From NCBI RefSeq assembly GCF_900696085.1, contig NZ_CAADFC020000016.1:868001-932000 (forward strand): a DNA stretch of 64,000 nucleotides, given 5' to 3'. Under the pieces are notes generated by a model. That model searched no databases. It was not told the DNA's origin and saw only the letters and a program-made list of their open reading frames with translations. Source of the stretch: Bradyrhizobium ivorense (GTDB taxonomy: Bacteria; Pseudomonadota; Alphaproteobacteria; Rhizobiales; Xanthobacteraceae). A program made the position numbers and the translations under genes. Positions 36,665-45,552 of this stretch are shown in pieces (within the stretch, counting starts at the first letter, position 1; every line of letters starts with the position of its first letter).

Positions 36665-37330
36665 ATGACCACCCTGACCACCCCGAAGCTCGCGCGCCTG
36701 CTCGATGGCCTGTTCGCGCAAGCCTCCGCCGCGGCGGAGGAGACCAGCCTTGCCGTCGCCGATCTCTTCGATGCGGAGCGCGCGCGGATGATGCGGAGCA
36801 AGACCGACTATCGCGAGCTCTATGGACGGCTGAAGCACGCGCCGCTCGCAGTCTCGCGCGAGACCGGCGCGCTGCTCTACATGCTGGCGCGCGGTGCGCG
36901 GGCGCGGAGCATCGTCGAGTTCGGCACCTCGTTCGGCATCTCGACCCTGCACCTCGCCGCGGCGCTGCGCGACAATGGCGGCGGCCACCTGATCACCAGC
37001 GAGTTCGAACCGTCCAAGGTGGCGCGCGCGAAGGATAATCTGACCGCCGGCGGCCTGATCGACCTCGTCGAGATCCGCGAGGGCGACGCGCTGAAGACGC
37101 TGGGCACGGATCTGCCCGAGACGATCGACCTCGTGCTGCTCGACGGCGCCAAGGCGCTCTATCCCGACATCCTCGATCTCGTCGAGAGCCGGCTGAAGCC
37201 GGGCGCCTACATCGTCGCCGACAATGCCGATGACAGCCCCGATTACCTAGCGCGGGTGCGCGCGGCCAACAGCGGCTATCTGTCGGTGCCGTTCGGCGAT
37301 GACGTCGAGCTGTCGATGCGGCTTGGCTGA
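36665..37330 (+). CDS. Class I SAM-dependent O-methyltransferase
   Basis: 221-aa methyltransferase of the catechol/caffeoyl-CoA O-methyltransferase type. Motif I is VEFGTSFGISTLHLAAALRDNGGGHLITSEFEPSKVARAKDNL (about 75-120), and LVLLDGAKALYPDIL carries the metal- and substrate-binding Asp region. ATG 36665 follows AAGGAT; codons before it are outside the fold. It is divergent from tetR, so an aromatic or quinone-like inducer or substrate is likely. It ends 3 bp from the convergent gene on the other strand. Confidence 0.85.
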   Translation: MTTLTTPKLARLLDGLFAQASAAAEETSLAVADLFDAERARMMRSKTDYRELYGRLKHAPLAVSRETGALLYMLARGARARSIVEFGTSFGISTLHLAAALRDNGGGHLITSEFEPSKVARAKDNLTAGGLIDLVEIREGDALKTLGTDLPETIDLVLLDGAKALYPDILDLVESRLKPGAYIVADNADDSPDYLARVRAANSGYLSVPFGDDVELSMRLG

Positions 37331-37333
37331 CGC

Positions 37334-37984
37334 CTAATCGTCGCTGTCGTCGAACAGCTCGATCCGGCGTGGCGCTTCCACCGCCATGAGACGCGGGCCC
37401 TCGGTCGATCGCCGCACACTGCGCTCCACGTCGCGCAACTCGTCGCCCTGACGGATGTCATCGCCCTGACGGCCGCGGCGGCGCTCGGCCCAGCGCTGAC
37501 GCCGCTCGGCCCGGCGCTTCTCCGTAGTTGCACGCTTCACGTCCGCGTCGCGCGCGCTTGTGTTGGTGTTCGATGCTTCGGAGGACGCGGACGGTTCGCG
37601 TGCGGCGGCGGGCTTGGTCTGCGCGGGAGCTGACGGCGGCTGTGCATTCGTCTCCTGCACGGCCGGCGTCTCAGGTTGCGCGGCCGGCGGATTGTTCGGC
37701 TGCGCATTCTGCTGCTGAGGCTGCTCGGATTGCGGCGGCGCCGGCGCGACAGTCACCGGCTTCGTCGCGGCTTCCTGCGTTGCGGCAAGGTATGGTGCAG
37801 GCTGTGACGAAGCCGATGGCGGGCCGGCTTGCTCGCTGGTCGTGCGGCGGTCGAGCCGACTGGCCTCCTGCTTTGCTTCGTGTGGGTTGGCGATGTTGGC
37901 GATCGTGAAGCCGCCGCCGACGCCGACTGCGATCGCAGCAACAACAGTTCCCACACCGGCGAAATAAGCCGTTGATGTCCGCAT
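37334..37984 (-). CDS. Membrane-anchored Pro/Gln/Ala-rich protein of unknown function
   Basis: 216 aa. A single N-terminal hydrophobic segment (about residues 6-30, YFAGVGTVVAAIAVGVGGGF) anchors or exports it. The middle (about 45-145) is low-complexity Pro/Gln/Ala. The C-terminal third is strongly basic, with RRAERRQRWAERRRGR, and ends acidic (FDDSDD). GAGGAGG precedes ATG 37984. No domain is recognised; an envelope-spanning or nucleic-acid-binding tail is conceivable. Confidence 0.75.
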   Translation of the reverse strand: MRTSTAYFAGVGTVVAAIAVGVGGGFTIANIANPHEAKQEASRLDRRTTSEQAGPPSASSQPAPYLAATQEAATKPVTVAPAPPQSEQPQQQNAQPNNPPAAQPETPAVQETNAQPPSAPAQTKPAAAREPSASSEASNTNTSARDADVKRATTEKRRAERRQRWAERRRGRQGDDIRQGDELRDVERSVRRSTEGPRLMAVEAPRRIELFDDSDD

Positions 37985-38108
37985 GACTCGCCTCCTCGTC
38001 CCGGGCGAGCAACGTGTGAGGAGATGCGATGTTCCGATAAAACCGCGCGCGATGCCACGCGCGAAGGATTCACGGCGAATCAACGCGCGCGACGATGGTT
38101 CCGATCGC

Positions 38109-38870
38109 TCAGATCATCGCCGCGACTTTTTCCAGACCGATCAGGCGGGCCAGTGAACGGACCTCGTTCTTCTGGTCCTCGCGGAGCTGGAACAGCAGCG
38201 GCATTGCCGCCGATTTCAGCTGCTGGACTTCCTCGGAGTCCGGATCGATCGGCATGCTGCCCGAGGCCGCATCGCCCTGGCGCTTGCTGTGGATCTTGCG
38301 CGCCACCGCGCGCAGCGCGGTCTCGACCGGCGGCCAGTAATATTCCTGCGACGACGACAGGCGGAGCCGTTCCTTGATGCTGGCGATCTGTGCGTCGCTG
38401 AGCAGGGTGTAGCTCTTCTGCGGCGCCGGCTTGGCGGCCGCCTTCGGCTTCGGCGGCGCGGGGGCGACCGGCGCGGCCGCGGGCTCGGTGATCTTCGGCG
38501 CGACGTCAGCCGGCTCGGTCAGCTTCGGCAGGCCGACATCGGCGGGTTCGGTGGAGGCATAGGCCTGACGCAGGCTGTCGGAGGCCCCCGGAATGGCAGC
38601 CTGGGCACGCAGTTGCAGCTGCGACGGTGCGGCGGGCGGCGCGACCGCCTGCAGCGGCTCGAAGGCAGCGGTGGCGAGCGCCGCGACCGCAAGCTTGTCC
38701 TGCTTGCCCGCCCTGTTGGCGACGGGGGCGGCATCGGCCGGCACCGCGGCGACCGCCAACGGCGCCGCCGGGAGGCTGTCCCGGCCCAAAATGGCTGCTA
38801 TCGCGGCGCCGGCGAGGAGAAAACAGGTCAGCGCGGCGAGGGTGATGGCTCTGGTCAAAAACGTCTCCAT
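38109..38870 (-). CDS. Exported Ala/Pro-rich protein with C-terminal LTxxQ-like helical domain
   Basis: 253 aa from ATG 38870; a TTG at 38903 is in frame. Residues about 5-30 are a signal peptide or anchor (AITLAALTCFLLAGAAIAAI). An Ala/Pro-rich stretch to about 155 precedes a helical domain (LLSDAQIASIKERLRLSSSQEYYWPPVETALRAVARKI ... LLFQLREDQKNEVRSLARLIGLEKVAAMI) resembling Spy/CpxP-type LTxxQ modules that bind envelope proteins. Function is unknown; it lies near another Pro-rich envelope protein. Confidence 0.72.
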   Translation of the reverse strand: METFLTRAITLAALTCFLLAGAAIAAILGRDSLPAAPLAVAAVPADAAPVANRAGKQDKLAVAALATAAFEPLQAVAPPAAPSQLQLRAQAAIPGASDSLRQAYASTEPADVGLPKLTEPADVAPKITEPAAAPVAPAPPKPKAAAKPAPQKSYTLLSDAQIASIKERLRLSSSQEYYWPPVETALRAVARKIHSKRQGDAASGSMPIDPDSEEVQQLKSAAMPLLFQLREDQKNEVRSLARLIGLEKVAAMI

Positions 38871-38978
38871 TCCCGGCCGGTGTCGCCGCAGGCTGACCGC
38901 CAAATGCGGCGTTAGCGTGCCGCGACGGCGACAATCGCCGCCAAATTGGGTGAAAATTGCACCGAAACGGCTGGAAAA

Positions 38979-39224
38979 TCAGGCCGCGAGGTCAAGCTCA
39001 TAGGCTTCCTGGATGTCGGCCACGATCTCATGGGCGGTCCACAGGGCGCCGGGCTGCACCGAGCGCAGGCTGACCGTCCAGTTGGTCCGGCGGGTGCGCG
39101 GCGTGCTGACGATGTCGAATTCGACCTGACGGCACAGCGGGTGCCGCTGCAGGGCAAAGAAGACGCGGGTCGTGAGCTCGTCGAGCGTCGCCGGGGTCTT
39201 GGCTGAAAGCGCCTCTAGGGGCAT
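38979..39224 (-). CDS. Small conserved-looking cytoplasmic protein, function unknown
   Basis: 81-aa protein with balanced composition and no signal peptide: an N-terminal helix (LDELTTRVFFALQRHPLC), then alternating strands (VEFDIVSTP, NWTVSLRSV), then a helix (AHEIVADIQEAYELDL). This looks like a real folded alpha/beta protein. GGGAA lies upstream of the ATG. It stands alone between the exported-protein gene and the nitronate monooxygenase. No family recognised. Confidence 0.7.
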   Translation of the reverse strand: MPLEALSAKTPATLDELTTRVFFALQRHPLCRQVEFDIVSTPRTRRTNWTVSLRSVQPGALWTAHEIVADIQEAYELDLAA

Positions 39225-39380
39225 GTCGCATTCCCATCATTGGCGGCCCAGCCATGACGATGGCGGCCCGTCCTGTGGCGCTATTGTTGGGACCGGCATG
39301 GTTAATGGCGGGTTAAGTCGGCAGGTCGATACGCCGCCGGGCCGGTGCGAGGCTTGCGGCAGGGGCTTCGGCCGGGGGAA

Positions 39381-40361
39381 CTAGATCAGCCGCACCCGCG
39401 CGCTCGCGGCCTCATACTCAGTGGCTGTGCGCGCCACGAGTTCGTCGACCGCGAGCACCCCGGTTACCCCCGAGGTAGAGTGGCCGCCGCTCCAGACGTC
39501 GCGCCAGCGCTTTGGGCGGTTTTCGCGGGCCCCGATGTCGATGTCCTTGCCGATGTCGATCGCGCCGCGCGCCGGCAGATTGTCGGGATCGAGCCCGGCC
39601 GCCGCGATCGAGGGCCGCAGCATGTTGGTCTGCAATCCGGTGAACGCGGTCGTGAGCAGGATGTCGTCGGCGGTCGCCTCGACCAGCATCTGCTTGTAGC
39701 GGTCGTCCGCCATGCTCTCGCGGGTCGCGATGAATTTGGTGCCCATATAGGCGAGATCGCAGCCCAGCGCCTCGGCGGCGCGCAGCGCGTGGCCGTCGCT
39801 GATGCCGCCGGCGAGCACGATCGGGCCGTCGAAGAAGCCGCGCACCGCACGGACGAACACGAACGGGTTGAGCCAGCCGGTCTGGCCGCCGGCACCCGCG
39901 GTGAGCAGCACGAGCCCGTCGGCGCCGGCTGCTGCCGCGCGCTCGGCGTGGCGGATCGAGGCGACGTCGGCGAACACCAATGCGCCGGCATCGTGCAACG
40001 GTGCGAGCACCGGCGCCGGCGAGCCGACCGAGGTGATCACGATCTCGGGCTTGTGCCGCAGCAGCACGGCGAGATCCTGCGCCAGGCGCGCGTTGGAGCG
40101 ATGTACGATCAGGTTCGGGCAGATCGGCGCCGCGGCATGGCCGCTGGCATCCGCATGCGCCTGCAGCCGCCGGTCGATCTCGCCGAGCCAGAGGTCGAGT
40201 TGTTCCGTGTCACGGCAATTCACGGTTGGAAACGCGCCGATCACGCCATTACGGCACGCCGCCACCACCAGTTCGACACCGGAGACCAGAAACATCGGCG
40301 CCGCGATCAGCGGCAGCCGCAGGCGATCGCGAAAGCGGGCGAGAGGACCTGTGTCCGGCAA
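39381..40361 (-). CDS. Nitronate monooxygenase (2-nitropropane dioxygenase family), copy 1
   Basis: 326-aa FMN-dependent TIM-barrel enzyme. Family blocks are LPLIAAPMFLVSGVELVVAACRNGVIGAFP (near 17-46), ADGLVLLTAGAGGQTG near 160 and IVLAGGISDGHALRAAEALGCDLAYMGTKFIATRES near 190-225. It should oxidise nitronates such as propionate 3-nitronate or related carbanions. It is divergent from an acyl-CoA ligase gene; a paralogue is at 45553-46524. Confidence 0.88.
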   Translation of the reverse strand: MPDTGPLARFRDRLRLPLIAAPMFLVSGVELVVAACRNGVIGAFPTVNCRDTEQLDLWLGEIDRRLQAHADASGHAAAPICPNLIVHRSNARLAQDLAVLLRHKPEIVITSVGSPAPVLAPLHDAGALVFADVASIRHAERAAAAGADGLVLLTAGAGGQTGWLNPFVFVRAVRGFFDGPIVLAGGISDGHALRAAEALGCDLAYMGTKFIATRESMADDRYKQMLVEATADDILLTTAFTGLQTNMLRPSIAAAGLDPDNLPARGAIDIGKDIDIGARENRPKRWRDVWSGGHSTSGVTGVLAVDELVARTATEYEAASARVRLI

Positions 40362-40448
40362 CTTGTTTCTTCCCCGTATCGATGTGCTAGCGTTACCGCC
40401 AACCTTGGCACGACAAGAGCCAAAGACAAAGGCGGGAGAAACAACAAC

Positions 40449-42011
40449 ATGAGCAATCCGCTCTATGCATTTCCGGCGGTGTGCGAGCAGACCTTGCGGG
40501 CACTGGCGCGCTATCCGTCACGCACCGCCTTTGCCTGGCCGGGCGGCACGCTCTCCTATCAGGGCGCGACCGACCTGATCGGACGGATGCAGAGCGTGTT
40601 CATGCGGCTCGGCTTTGCGCCCGGCACCCGCGTCGCCTTCCTCACCGCCAACCGCGCCGACAGCTGGTGCGCCGGCGTTGCCGCCCAATTGTCACGGCTC
40701 GCCATCACCTGGCTGCATCCGCTCGGCTCGCTCGACGACCAGCTGTTCCAGCTCGAGGATTCCGAAGCGCAGATGCTGATCGTCGACGGCGTCAGCTTTC
40801 GCGATCGCGGCGGCGAGCTCGCGGCGAAAGCTTCCGGGCTCAAGACCGTGTTCACGCTGGGACCAGCCGAATACGGCGCCGACCTGCTGCAGGCGGTCGA
40901 GGCCGCAGGCAGCGCGAGACCGAAGAACTTGGCACAACACGACGACATCTCGACCCTGAACTACACTGGCGGCACCACCGGAAAATCCAAGGGCGCGTTG
41001 CGCTATCACCACCAATATGCCGGCTTCGCCAATGCGATCCTCGCTGACTTCGAAATTCCGGAGACGCCGCGCTACCTCACGGTGGCGCCGATCAGCCATG
41101 TCGCTGGCACCAAGGTGCTGCCGACGCTGATGCGCGGCGGCACCGTGCACATGCTCAAGGGTTTTGATCCGGAGGCGGTGTTCAAGACCATCGAGCGCGA
41201 GAAGATCAACTTCACGCTGTTGGTGCCGACCATGATCTATGTGATGCTGGATCATCCGGCGCTCGACAACACCGACCTCTCCTCGCTCGAGCTTCTGCTG
41301 TATGGCGCCTCCGCGATGTCGCCGAGCCGGCTGGTCGAGGGCATCGAGCGGATCGGGCCGGTGTTCTCGCAGCTTTACGGCCAGACCGAATGCTATCCGG
41401 TCTCGGTGCTGCGCAAGGCCGACCACGATCCGAACACGCCGGAGCTGTTCCTGTCCTGCGGCTTCCCGATCGCCGCCTGCCAGGTGAAGATTCTGGACCA
41501 GGAAGATAAGGAGGTCGCGACCGGCGAAGCGGGCGAGATCTGCGTGCGCGCCACCCATGTGATGGCCGAATACTGGAAGCGGCCCGACATCACGGCCGAG
41601 ACGCTGAAGAACGGCTGGCTGCATACCGGCGACATCGCCCGCATGGACGAGCGCGGCTACATGTTCATCCTCGACCGCAAGAAGGACATGATCGTCTCCG
41701 GCGGCTTCAACATCTTTCCGCGCGAGGTCGAGGACGTGCTGTCGCAGCACGCCGATGTCGCGATGGTCGCGGTGGTCGGCGTGCCCGACGACAAATGGGG
41801 CGAAGCCGTCACCGCAGTGGTGGTGCCGCGCGAGGGCGCCAAGCCCGACGCCGAGGCGCTGATCGGCCTGGTGAAGGCGAAGAAAGGCTCGGCGCATGCG
41901 CCGAAGCAGATCCAGTTCGTCAAGGAGCTGCCGATGACCGGCGTCGGCAAGGTCGACAAGAAGGTGCTGAAGGCGCGCTTCTGGGCCGGTCGCGACCGCA
42001 TGGTGGGGTGA
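40449..42011 (+). CDS. AMP-binding acyl-CoA synthetase (ANL superfamily)
   Basis: 520-aa adenylate-forming ligase. The P-loop reads LNYTGGTTGKSKGALRYHH near residue 175, the A5 motif QLYGQTECYPVS near 315, and the C-terminal hinge HTGDIARMDERGYMFILDRKKDMIVSGGFNIFPREVE near 395. The catalytic Lys is in MTGVGKVDKKVLKARF near the end. ATG 40449 follows GGGAG; the open frame upstream is noise. The acyl substrate is not readable; medium-chain or aromatic acids are possible. Confidence 0.9.
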   Translation: MSNPLYAFPAVCEQTLRALARYPSRTAFAWPGGTLSYQGATDLIGRMQSVFMRLGFAPGTRVAFLTANRADSWCAGVAAQLSRLAITWLHPLGSLDDQLFQLEDSEAQMLIVDGVSFRDRGGELAAKASGLKTVFTLGPAEYGADLLQAVEAAGSARPKNLAQHDDISTLNYTGGTTGKSKGALRYHHQYAGFANAILADFEIPETPRYLTVAPISHVAGTKVLPTLMRGGTVHMLKGFDPEAVFKTIEREKINFTLLVPTMIYVMLDHPALDNTDLSSLELLLYGASAMSPSRLVEGIERIGPVFSQLYGQTECYPVSVLRKADHDPNTPELFLSCGFPIAACQVKILDQEDKEVATGEAGEICVRATHVMAEYWKRPDITAETLKNGWLHTGDIARMDERGYMFILDRKKDMIVSGGFNIFPREVEDVLSQHADVAMVAVVGVPDDKWGEAVTAVVVPREGAKPDAEALIGLVKAKKGSAHAPKQIQFVKELPMTGVGKVDKKVLKARFWAGRDRMVG

Positions 42012-42030
42012 TAGCCATGCTTCTCATCCC

Positions 42031-42167
42031 GTCATCCTGAGGAGCGCGCTCTTGCGCGCGTCTCGAAGGATGCACGGCCGAGATATCACCACGCGCTTCC
42101 CCCTGTAGCAACGGCGGGGCCGTCGACCCTTCGAGACGCCGCGCAAGCGCGGCTCCTCAGGGTGACG
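42031..42167. repeat. REP-like inverted repeat pair
   Basis: GTCATCCTGAGGAGCGCGC (42031 on) and its inverted partner, ending CCTCAGGGTGAC near 42165, flank a short centre. Each arm itself contains a smaller GCGC hairpin. It lies between convergent genes and could act as a bidirectional terminator or mRNA stabiliser. Confidence 0.75.
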
Positions 42168-44259
42168 GGGAGAGAGCAGCGTCTGGGGTGACAGCCGCGC
42201 GAGCTTCCATCCCCAGCAACTGATCGAGCCGCTGGCGGAGCTGGTCCTGGTGATAGGGCTTGGCCAGCCGCGGCAGGTCGACCTGGATGCCGTCGGGCAG
42301 TTCGGCGAAACCGGTGGCGAGCAGGACCGGGAGCTCCGGGCGCAGCTTGCGCGAGGCGGCGGCGAGCTCGATGCCGGTCATGCCTGGCATCACGTGATCG
42401 GTCATCATCAGGTCGATCGCCTGATCACTCCTGAGAATATCGAGCGCGTGCAGGCCGGAGCTGGCGGCGATCACGCGATGGCCGAGATCCTCGAGCATTT
42501 CGGCGGTCGACATCGCGATCAAGGGATCGTCGTCGACGAGCAGGATCACCGCCGAGCGCCTGATCTTCGGCGCCGCCGGCGCCGGCCCTTCCGCTTCCGG
42601 CGCCGAGGTCGCGACCGGCAGCACCAGCGTGGCGGTGGTGCCCTTGCCGAGCGTGCTGGCAAGCTGCAGCGCGCCGCCGAGCTGCACCGCGAGCCCGTGC
42701 ACCATCGAAAGGCCGAGGCCGGTGCCCTTGCCCACCGGCTTCGACGAGAAGAACGGCTCGATCGCCCGTTTCAGCACGTCGGGCGGCATGCCGGTGCCGG
42801 TGTCGACCACCGACAGTTTCAGGTAATTGCCGGGCTTAAGCGCGGCATCGTTCTTGGCCTGCCAGGCCGCGAGGCGGATCTCGATCATGCCGCCGTCCGG
42901 CATCGCGTCGCGCGCGTTGATCGCAAGGTTGAGGATCGCGAGCTCGAGCTGGTTGGTGTCGATCGCGGCCGGCGGCAGCCCCTCGGGAATCTCAAGCCGG
43001 AGCGCGACGCGCGGCCCGAGCGAGCGCTCCAACAGGTTGCTCATGTCGCGCACCAGCGCGCCGAGATCGACCGGCACGGCGCGCAAATCCTGCTGGCGCG
43101 CGAATGCCAGCAGCCGCTGCGTCAACGCCGCGCCGCGCTCGGCGCCCTGCTGCGCGCCGTCGATCAGGCGATGCAACCGCGGATCGTCGGGCAGGCGCTT
43201 GCGCAACAGATCGAGATTGCCCATCACCGCCATCAACAGATTGTTGAAGTCGTGCGCGACGCCGCCGGTGAGCTGGCCGATTGCCTCCATCTTCTGGGCG
43301 TGACGCAGCTGCTCCTGCGCCTTCTCGCGCGCGGCGACCTCCCGCAGCAGATCGGCGGTGCGCTGCTCGACCCGCTGCTCCAGCGTGGCGGTGAGCTCGG
43401 CCAGCGCAGTGCGCTCGGCGGCGAGCTGCGCCAGCAGCGCCTCGCGCTCGATCTCCGCGGTCTTGCGCGCGGTGATGTCGGAGCAGACACCGACCAGGGA
43501 GCGGGTGCTGCCGTCGGCACGGCGCACCGCGCGGGCGCGGACGTCGACCCAGTGCTGGGTGCCGTCGGGCCAGATGTTGCGGTACTCGATCCGGTAGTCG
43601 GCGCCGGTGCGCAGCGTATGCTCGATGGCCTCGCCGCGGCGGGCGCGGTCTTCGGGATGCACCGCGTCGAGCAGGTCCTGATAGGTGAAGGGATCGGCCG
43701 GCCGGCGCCCGAAGAAGCGCTTGCAGGTCGGCGATGCCTCGAGCTCGAATTCGGGCAGATGGAGCTCCAGTGCGCCGAGATGGCCGGCGTTGAGCGCGGT
43801 CTGCAGCAGGTCCTCGCTCTCGGTGAGATCTTCGAGGATGGCGCGGGTCTGGTACTGGCGGCGGCGCCCGCGCACCGCTGCGGCCACCAGGCTGACCAGC
43901 GTGGTCGGATGAAACGGACGCTCGACGAAGGTGACGTTGCCGAGCGCGCGGCCGAGCCGCGCTGCTTCCGGATTGCGCTCCGGCCCGCCTCGCTCGCTCA
44001 TCAGCACGATGGGGAAATCCGACCACGACGGCTGTTCGTTCAGCCAGCGCGTGAGGCCCGCGAGGTCGGCGTTGCCGATCGCCTCATCGGCAATGATGGC
44101 AAGACCGGCGCCGCTCGCGATCTGGCGCCCGAGCTCGGCGAGATCGCCGCAGATATTGGCGTAGTAGCCGGCTTCCTTGATCAGATGCGCAGTCTTGACC
44201 GCGTCCCGTTCGCTCGCGGCGAGAATGACCGCACGTTCCGAGGACGGGCCGGGCCTCAC
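42157..44259 (-). CDS. Hybrid sensor histidine kinase with PAS and receiver domains
   Basis: 700-aa soluble protein. Order: N-terminal receiver-like domain (1-130, AVILAASERDAVKTAHLIKEAG), PAS/PAC domain (about 150-285, QYQTRAILEDLTESEDLLQ then EYRNIWPDGTQHWVDVRARAV), coiled coil, HisKA box GGVAHDFNNLLMAVMGNLDLL, HATPase (LNLAINARDAMPDGG, KGTGLGLSMVHGLA), and a C-terminal receiver (ILLVDDDPLIAM ... DLMMTDHVMPGMTG). No transmembrane helix is visible, so the signal is probably cytoplasmic. The stop lies in the edge of a REP-like repeat. Confidence 0.9.
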   Translation of the reverse strand: MRPGPSSERAVILAASERDAVKTAHLIKEAGYYANICGDLAELGRQIASGAGLAIIADEAIGNADLAGLTRWLNEQPSWSDFPIVLMSERGGPERNPEAARLGRALGNVTFVERPFHPTTLVSLVAAAVRGRRRQYQTRAILEDLTESEDLLQTALNAGHLGALELHLPEFELEASPTCKRFFGRRPADPFTYQDLLDAVHPEDRARRGEAIEHTLRTGADYRIEYRNIWPDGTQHWVDVRARAVRRADGSTRSLVGVCSDITARKTAEIEREALLAQLAAERTALAELTATLEQRVEQRTADLLREVAAREKAQEQLRHAQKMEAIGQLTGGVAHDFNNLLMAVMGNLDLLRKRLPDDPRLHRLIDGAQQGAERGAALTQRLLAFARQQDLRAVPVDLGALVRDMSNLLERSLGPRVALRLEIPEGLPPAAIDTNQLELAILNLAINARDAMPDGGMIEIRLAAWQAKNDAALKPGNYLKLSVVDTGTGMPPDVLKRAIEPFFSSKPVGKGTGLGLSMVHGLAVQLGGALQLASTLGKGTTATLVLPVATSAPEAEGPAPAAPKIRRSAVILLVDDDPLIAMSTAEMLEDLGHRVIAASSGLHALDILRSDQAIDLMMTDHVMPGMTGIELAAASRKLRPELPVLLATGFAELPDGIQVDLPRLAKPYHQDQLRQRLDQLLGMEARAAVTPDAALSPSP

Positions 44260-44659
44260 CGCGATTGTCCTTCCGGCTGTGCCGCTTGCACATCGACCAA
44301 CGCGAAATCACGAAGCCGCCGGGTGGCCGTAGCCTCGATACCGGCGGCAAGATCGACACGCGTCATGAAACCCCCTCTCGGGAGCAAAACTCGGTCGGGC
44401 TGCCAACCGTTCCCGGGGCGCGGGACTATTTTGTCGAAAAAGCGGCCAAGAGGGCACGGCTCCCGGTTGCGGCTCCGGGCGAGCTAGTGCACGTGACGGG
44501 GAAGGAACTCCTCGTAGCACGGGCGCCCAACCAAAATGCCGAAAAACAACCCCATGCAAAGTAGCCGGCAGGCTGGCCAGCGTCCGACACGGCAACTTGA
44601 CACATCGGGCAACTCACCGGTATTCTTCCAATATTCCGAAATCGCAGCCCTCGCCCGCG
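44260..44659. other. Gap between thioesterase and hybrid kinase genes
   Basis: A 400-bp stretch. Open frames on both strands lack recognisable domains or good ribosome sites. It should contain the kinase promoter near its left end; no other feature is seen. Confidence 0.5.
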
Positions 44660-45436
44660 CTATTGGCGCGGCTCGATCACCAGGCTCTGGATCGCCCGGC
44701 CAAAATAGCCGCGCTGGTCGGCCAGCCGCGACATCGCAAGGCCGGCGCCGTCAGGCCCGATCCAGGATTCGCCATCGAGCAAGATCCAGTCGCCGACCGG
44801 CTCGCGCGCCAGGCTCACCGTGAGGTCGGCGTTGATGAAGGTCCACTGCTTGAAATCCAGCGCCGGCGAGGTGCCGTTGGAGAAGTCCGAGGCGACCACC
44901 GCGCGCATCGCCTGCGAGACCGCCGCGCCCGCAATCAGCGGACGGTCGACGCGGAACCAGATCGCGCCCGGCCCGGTCTCGCCGAAGCGGCCGCGTGCAG
45001 CGCGCATCGAGATGCAGTTCACGAACGGGCTGCTGGCGGCGTTGCCCGGCTCGACCATGCATTGGTCGGGGCCGGGCAGATCGAGCGGACGCGTGACGAC
45101 CTCGGACGGCAGCTCGGCCGCCTGCTGCTTGATCTTCAGCACGCTGGCCGAGACCACGACGACGCCGTCGGCGAGCAATTTGACGCCGCAGAGCTGGATC
45201 TTGCGGCCGTCGCGCTGCACCTCGCTCTCGATCGTGAGCGGCGCCACCGGCACCGGCCGCATGAGGTCGATGGTGATACGCGCGATCCGCATCGGAACGG
45301 CGACCGGAAGGGCTTCGGCAGCCCAGACCACCAGCGCCGCCGGCGCCGAGCCGTGCTGCATCCGCGGATCCCATGGACCCGCGGCATCGGGGCTGGTGAC
45401 GACGCGGTTGCCGTCGACGTGAAAGATCGGCTGCAT
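44660..45436 (-). CDS. Acyl-CoA thioesterase-family (double hotdog) protein
   Basis: 258-aa protein of the TesB-like thioesterase group. The N-terminal hotdog is GPWDPRMQHGSAPAALVVWAAE with IARITIDLMRPVPVAPLTIESEV; the C-terminal half (FKQWTFINADLTVSLAREPVGDWILLDGESWIGPDGAGLAMSRLADQRGYFGRAIQSLVIEPR) is the second hotdog. It would hydrolyse acyl-CoA esters. A palindromic repeat abuts its start. It lies between the two nitronate monooxygenase paralogues. Confidence 0.85.
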   Translation of the reverse strand: MQPIFHVDGNRVVTSPDAAGPWDPRMQHGSAPAALVVWAAEALPVAVPMRIARITIDLMRPVPVAPLTIESEVQRDGRKIQLCGVKLLADGVVVVSASVLKIKQQAAELPSEVVTRPLDLPGPDQCMVEPGNAASSPFVNCISMRAARGRFGETGPGAIWFRVDRPLIAGAAVSQAMRAVVASDFSNGTSPALDFKQWTFINADLTVSLAREPVGDWILLDGESWIGPDGAGLAMSRLADQRGYFGRAIQSLVIEPRQ

Positions 45437-45438
45437 CA

Positions 45439-45511
45439 GAGCATGATCCGGACCCGGAGGGCCGCGTTAGCGCAAAGTGTGAAGCGGTTTTCCGAAAAGA
45501 TCATGCCCAAA
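45439..45511. repeat. Palindromic GAGCATGATC repeat, long form, copy 1
   Basis: Begins GAGCATGATCCGGACCC and closes TTTTCCGAAAAGATCATGCCC, giving a large stem. It includes an extra GGAGGGCCGCGTTAGCGCAAAG block also found in the copy at 46697. It directly abuts the thioesterase start. Confidence 0.8.
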
Positions 45512-45552
45512 CAGAAAGCTAAAGCGCGATGAATCATTTTGATCATCGCGTC

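Noticed and set aside
42031..42167. tRNA or small structured RNA between the acyl-CoA ligase and kinase genes
   Set aside because: The pairing is explained by a REP-like inverted repeat; no cloverleaf or T-loop sequence is present.
44265..44564. 99-codon plus-strand ORF before the thioesterase gene
   Set aside because: No ribosome site, no recognisable fold and mixed composition; treated as chance.
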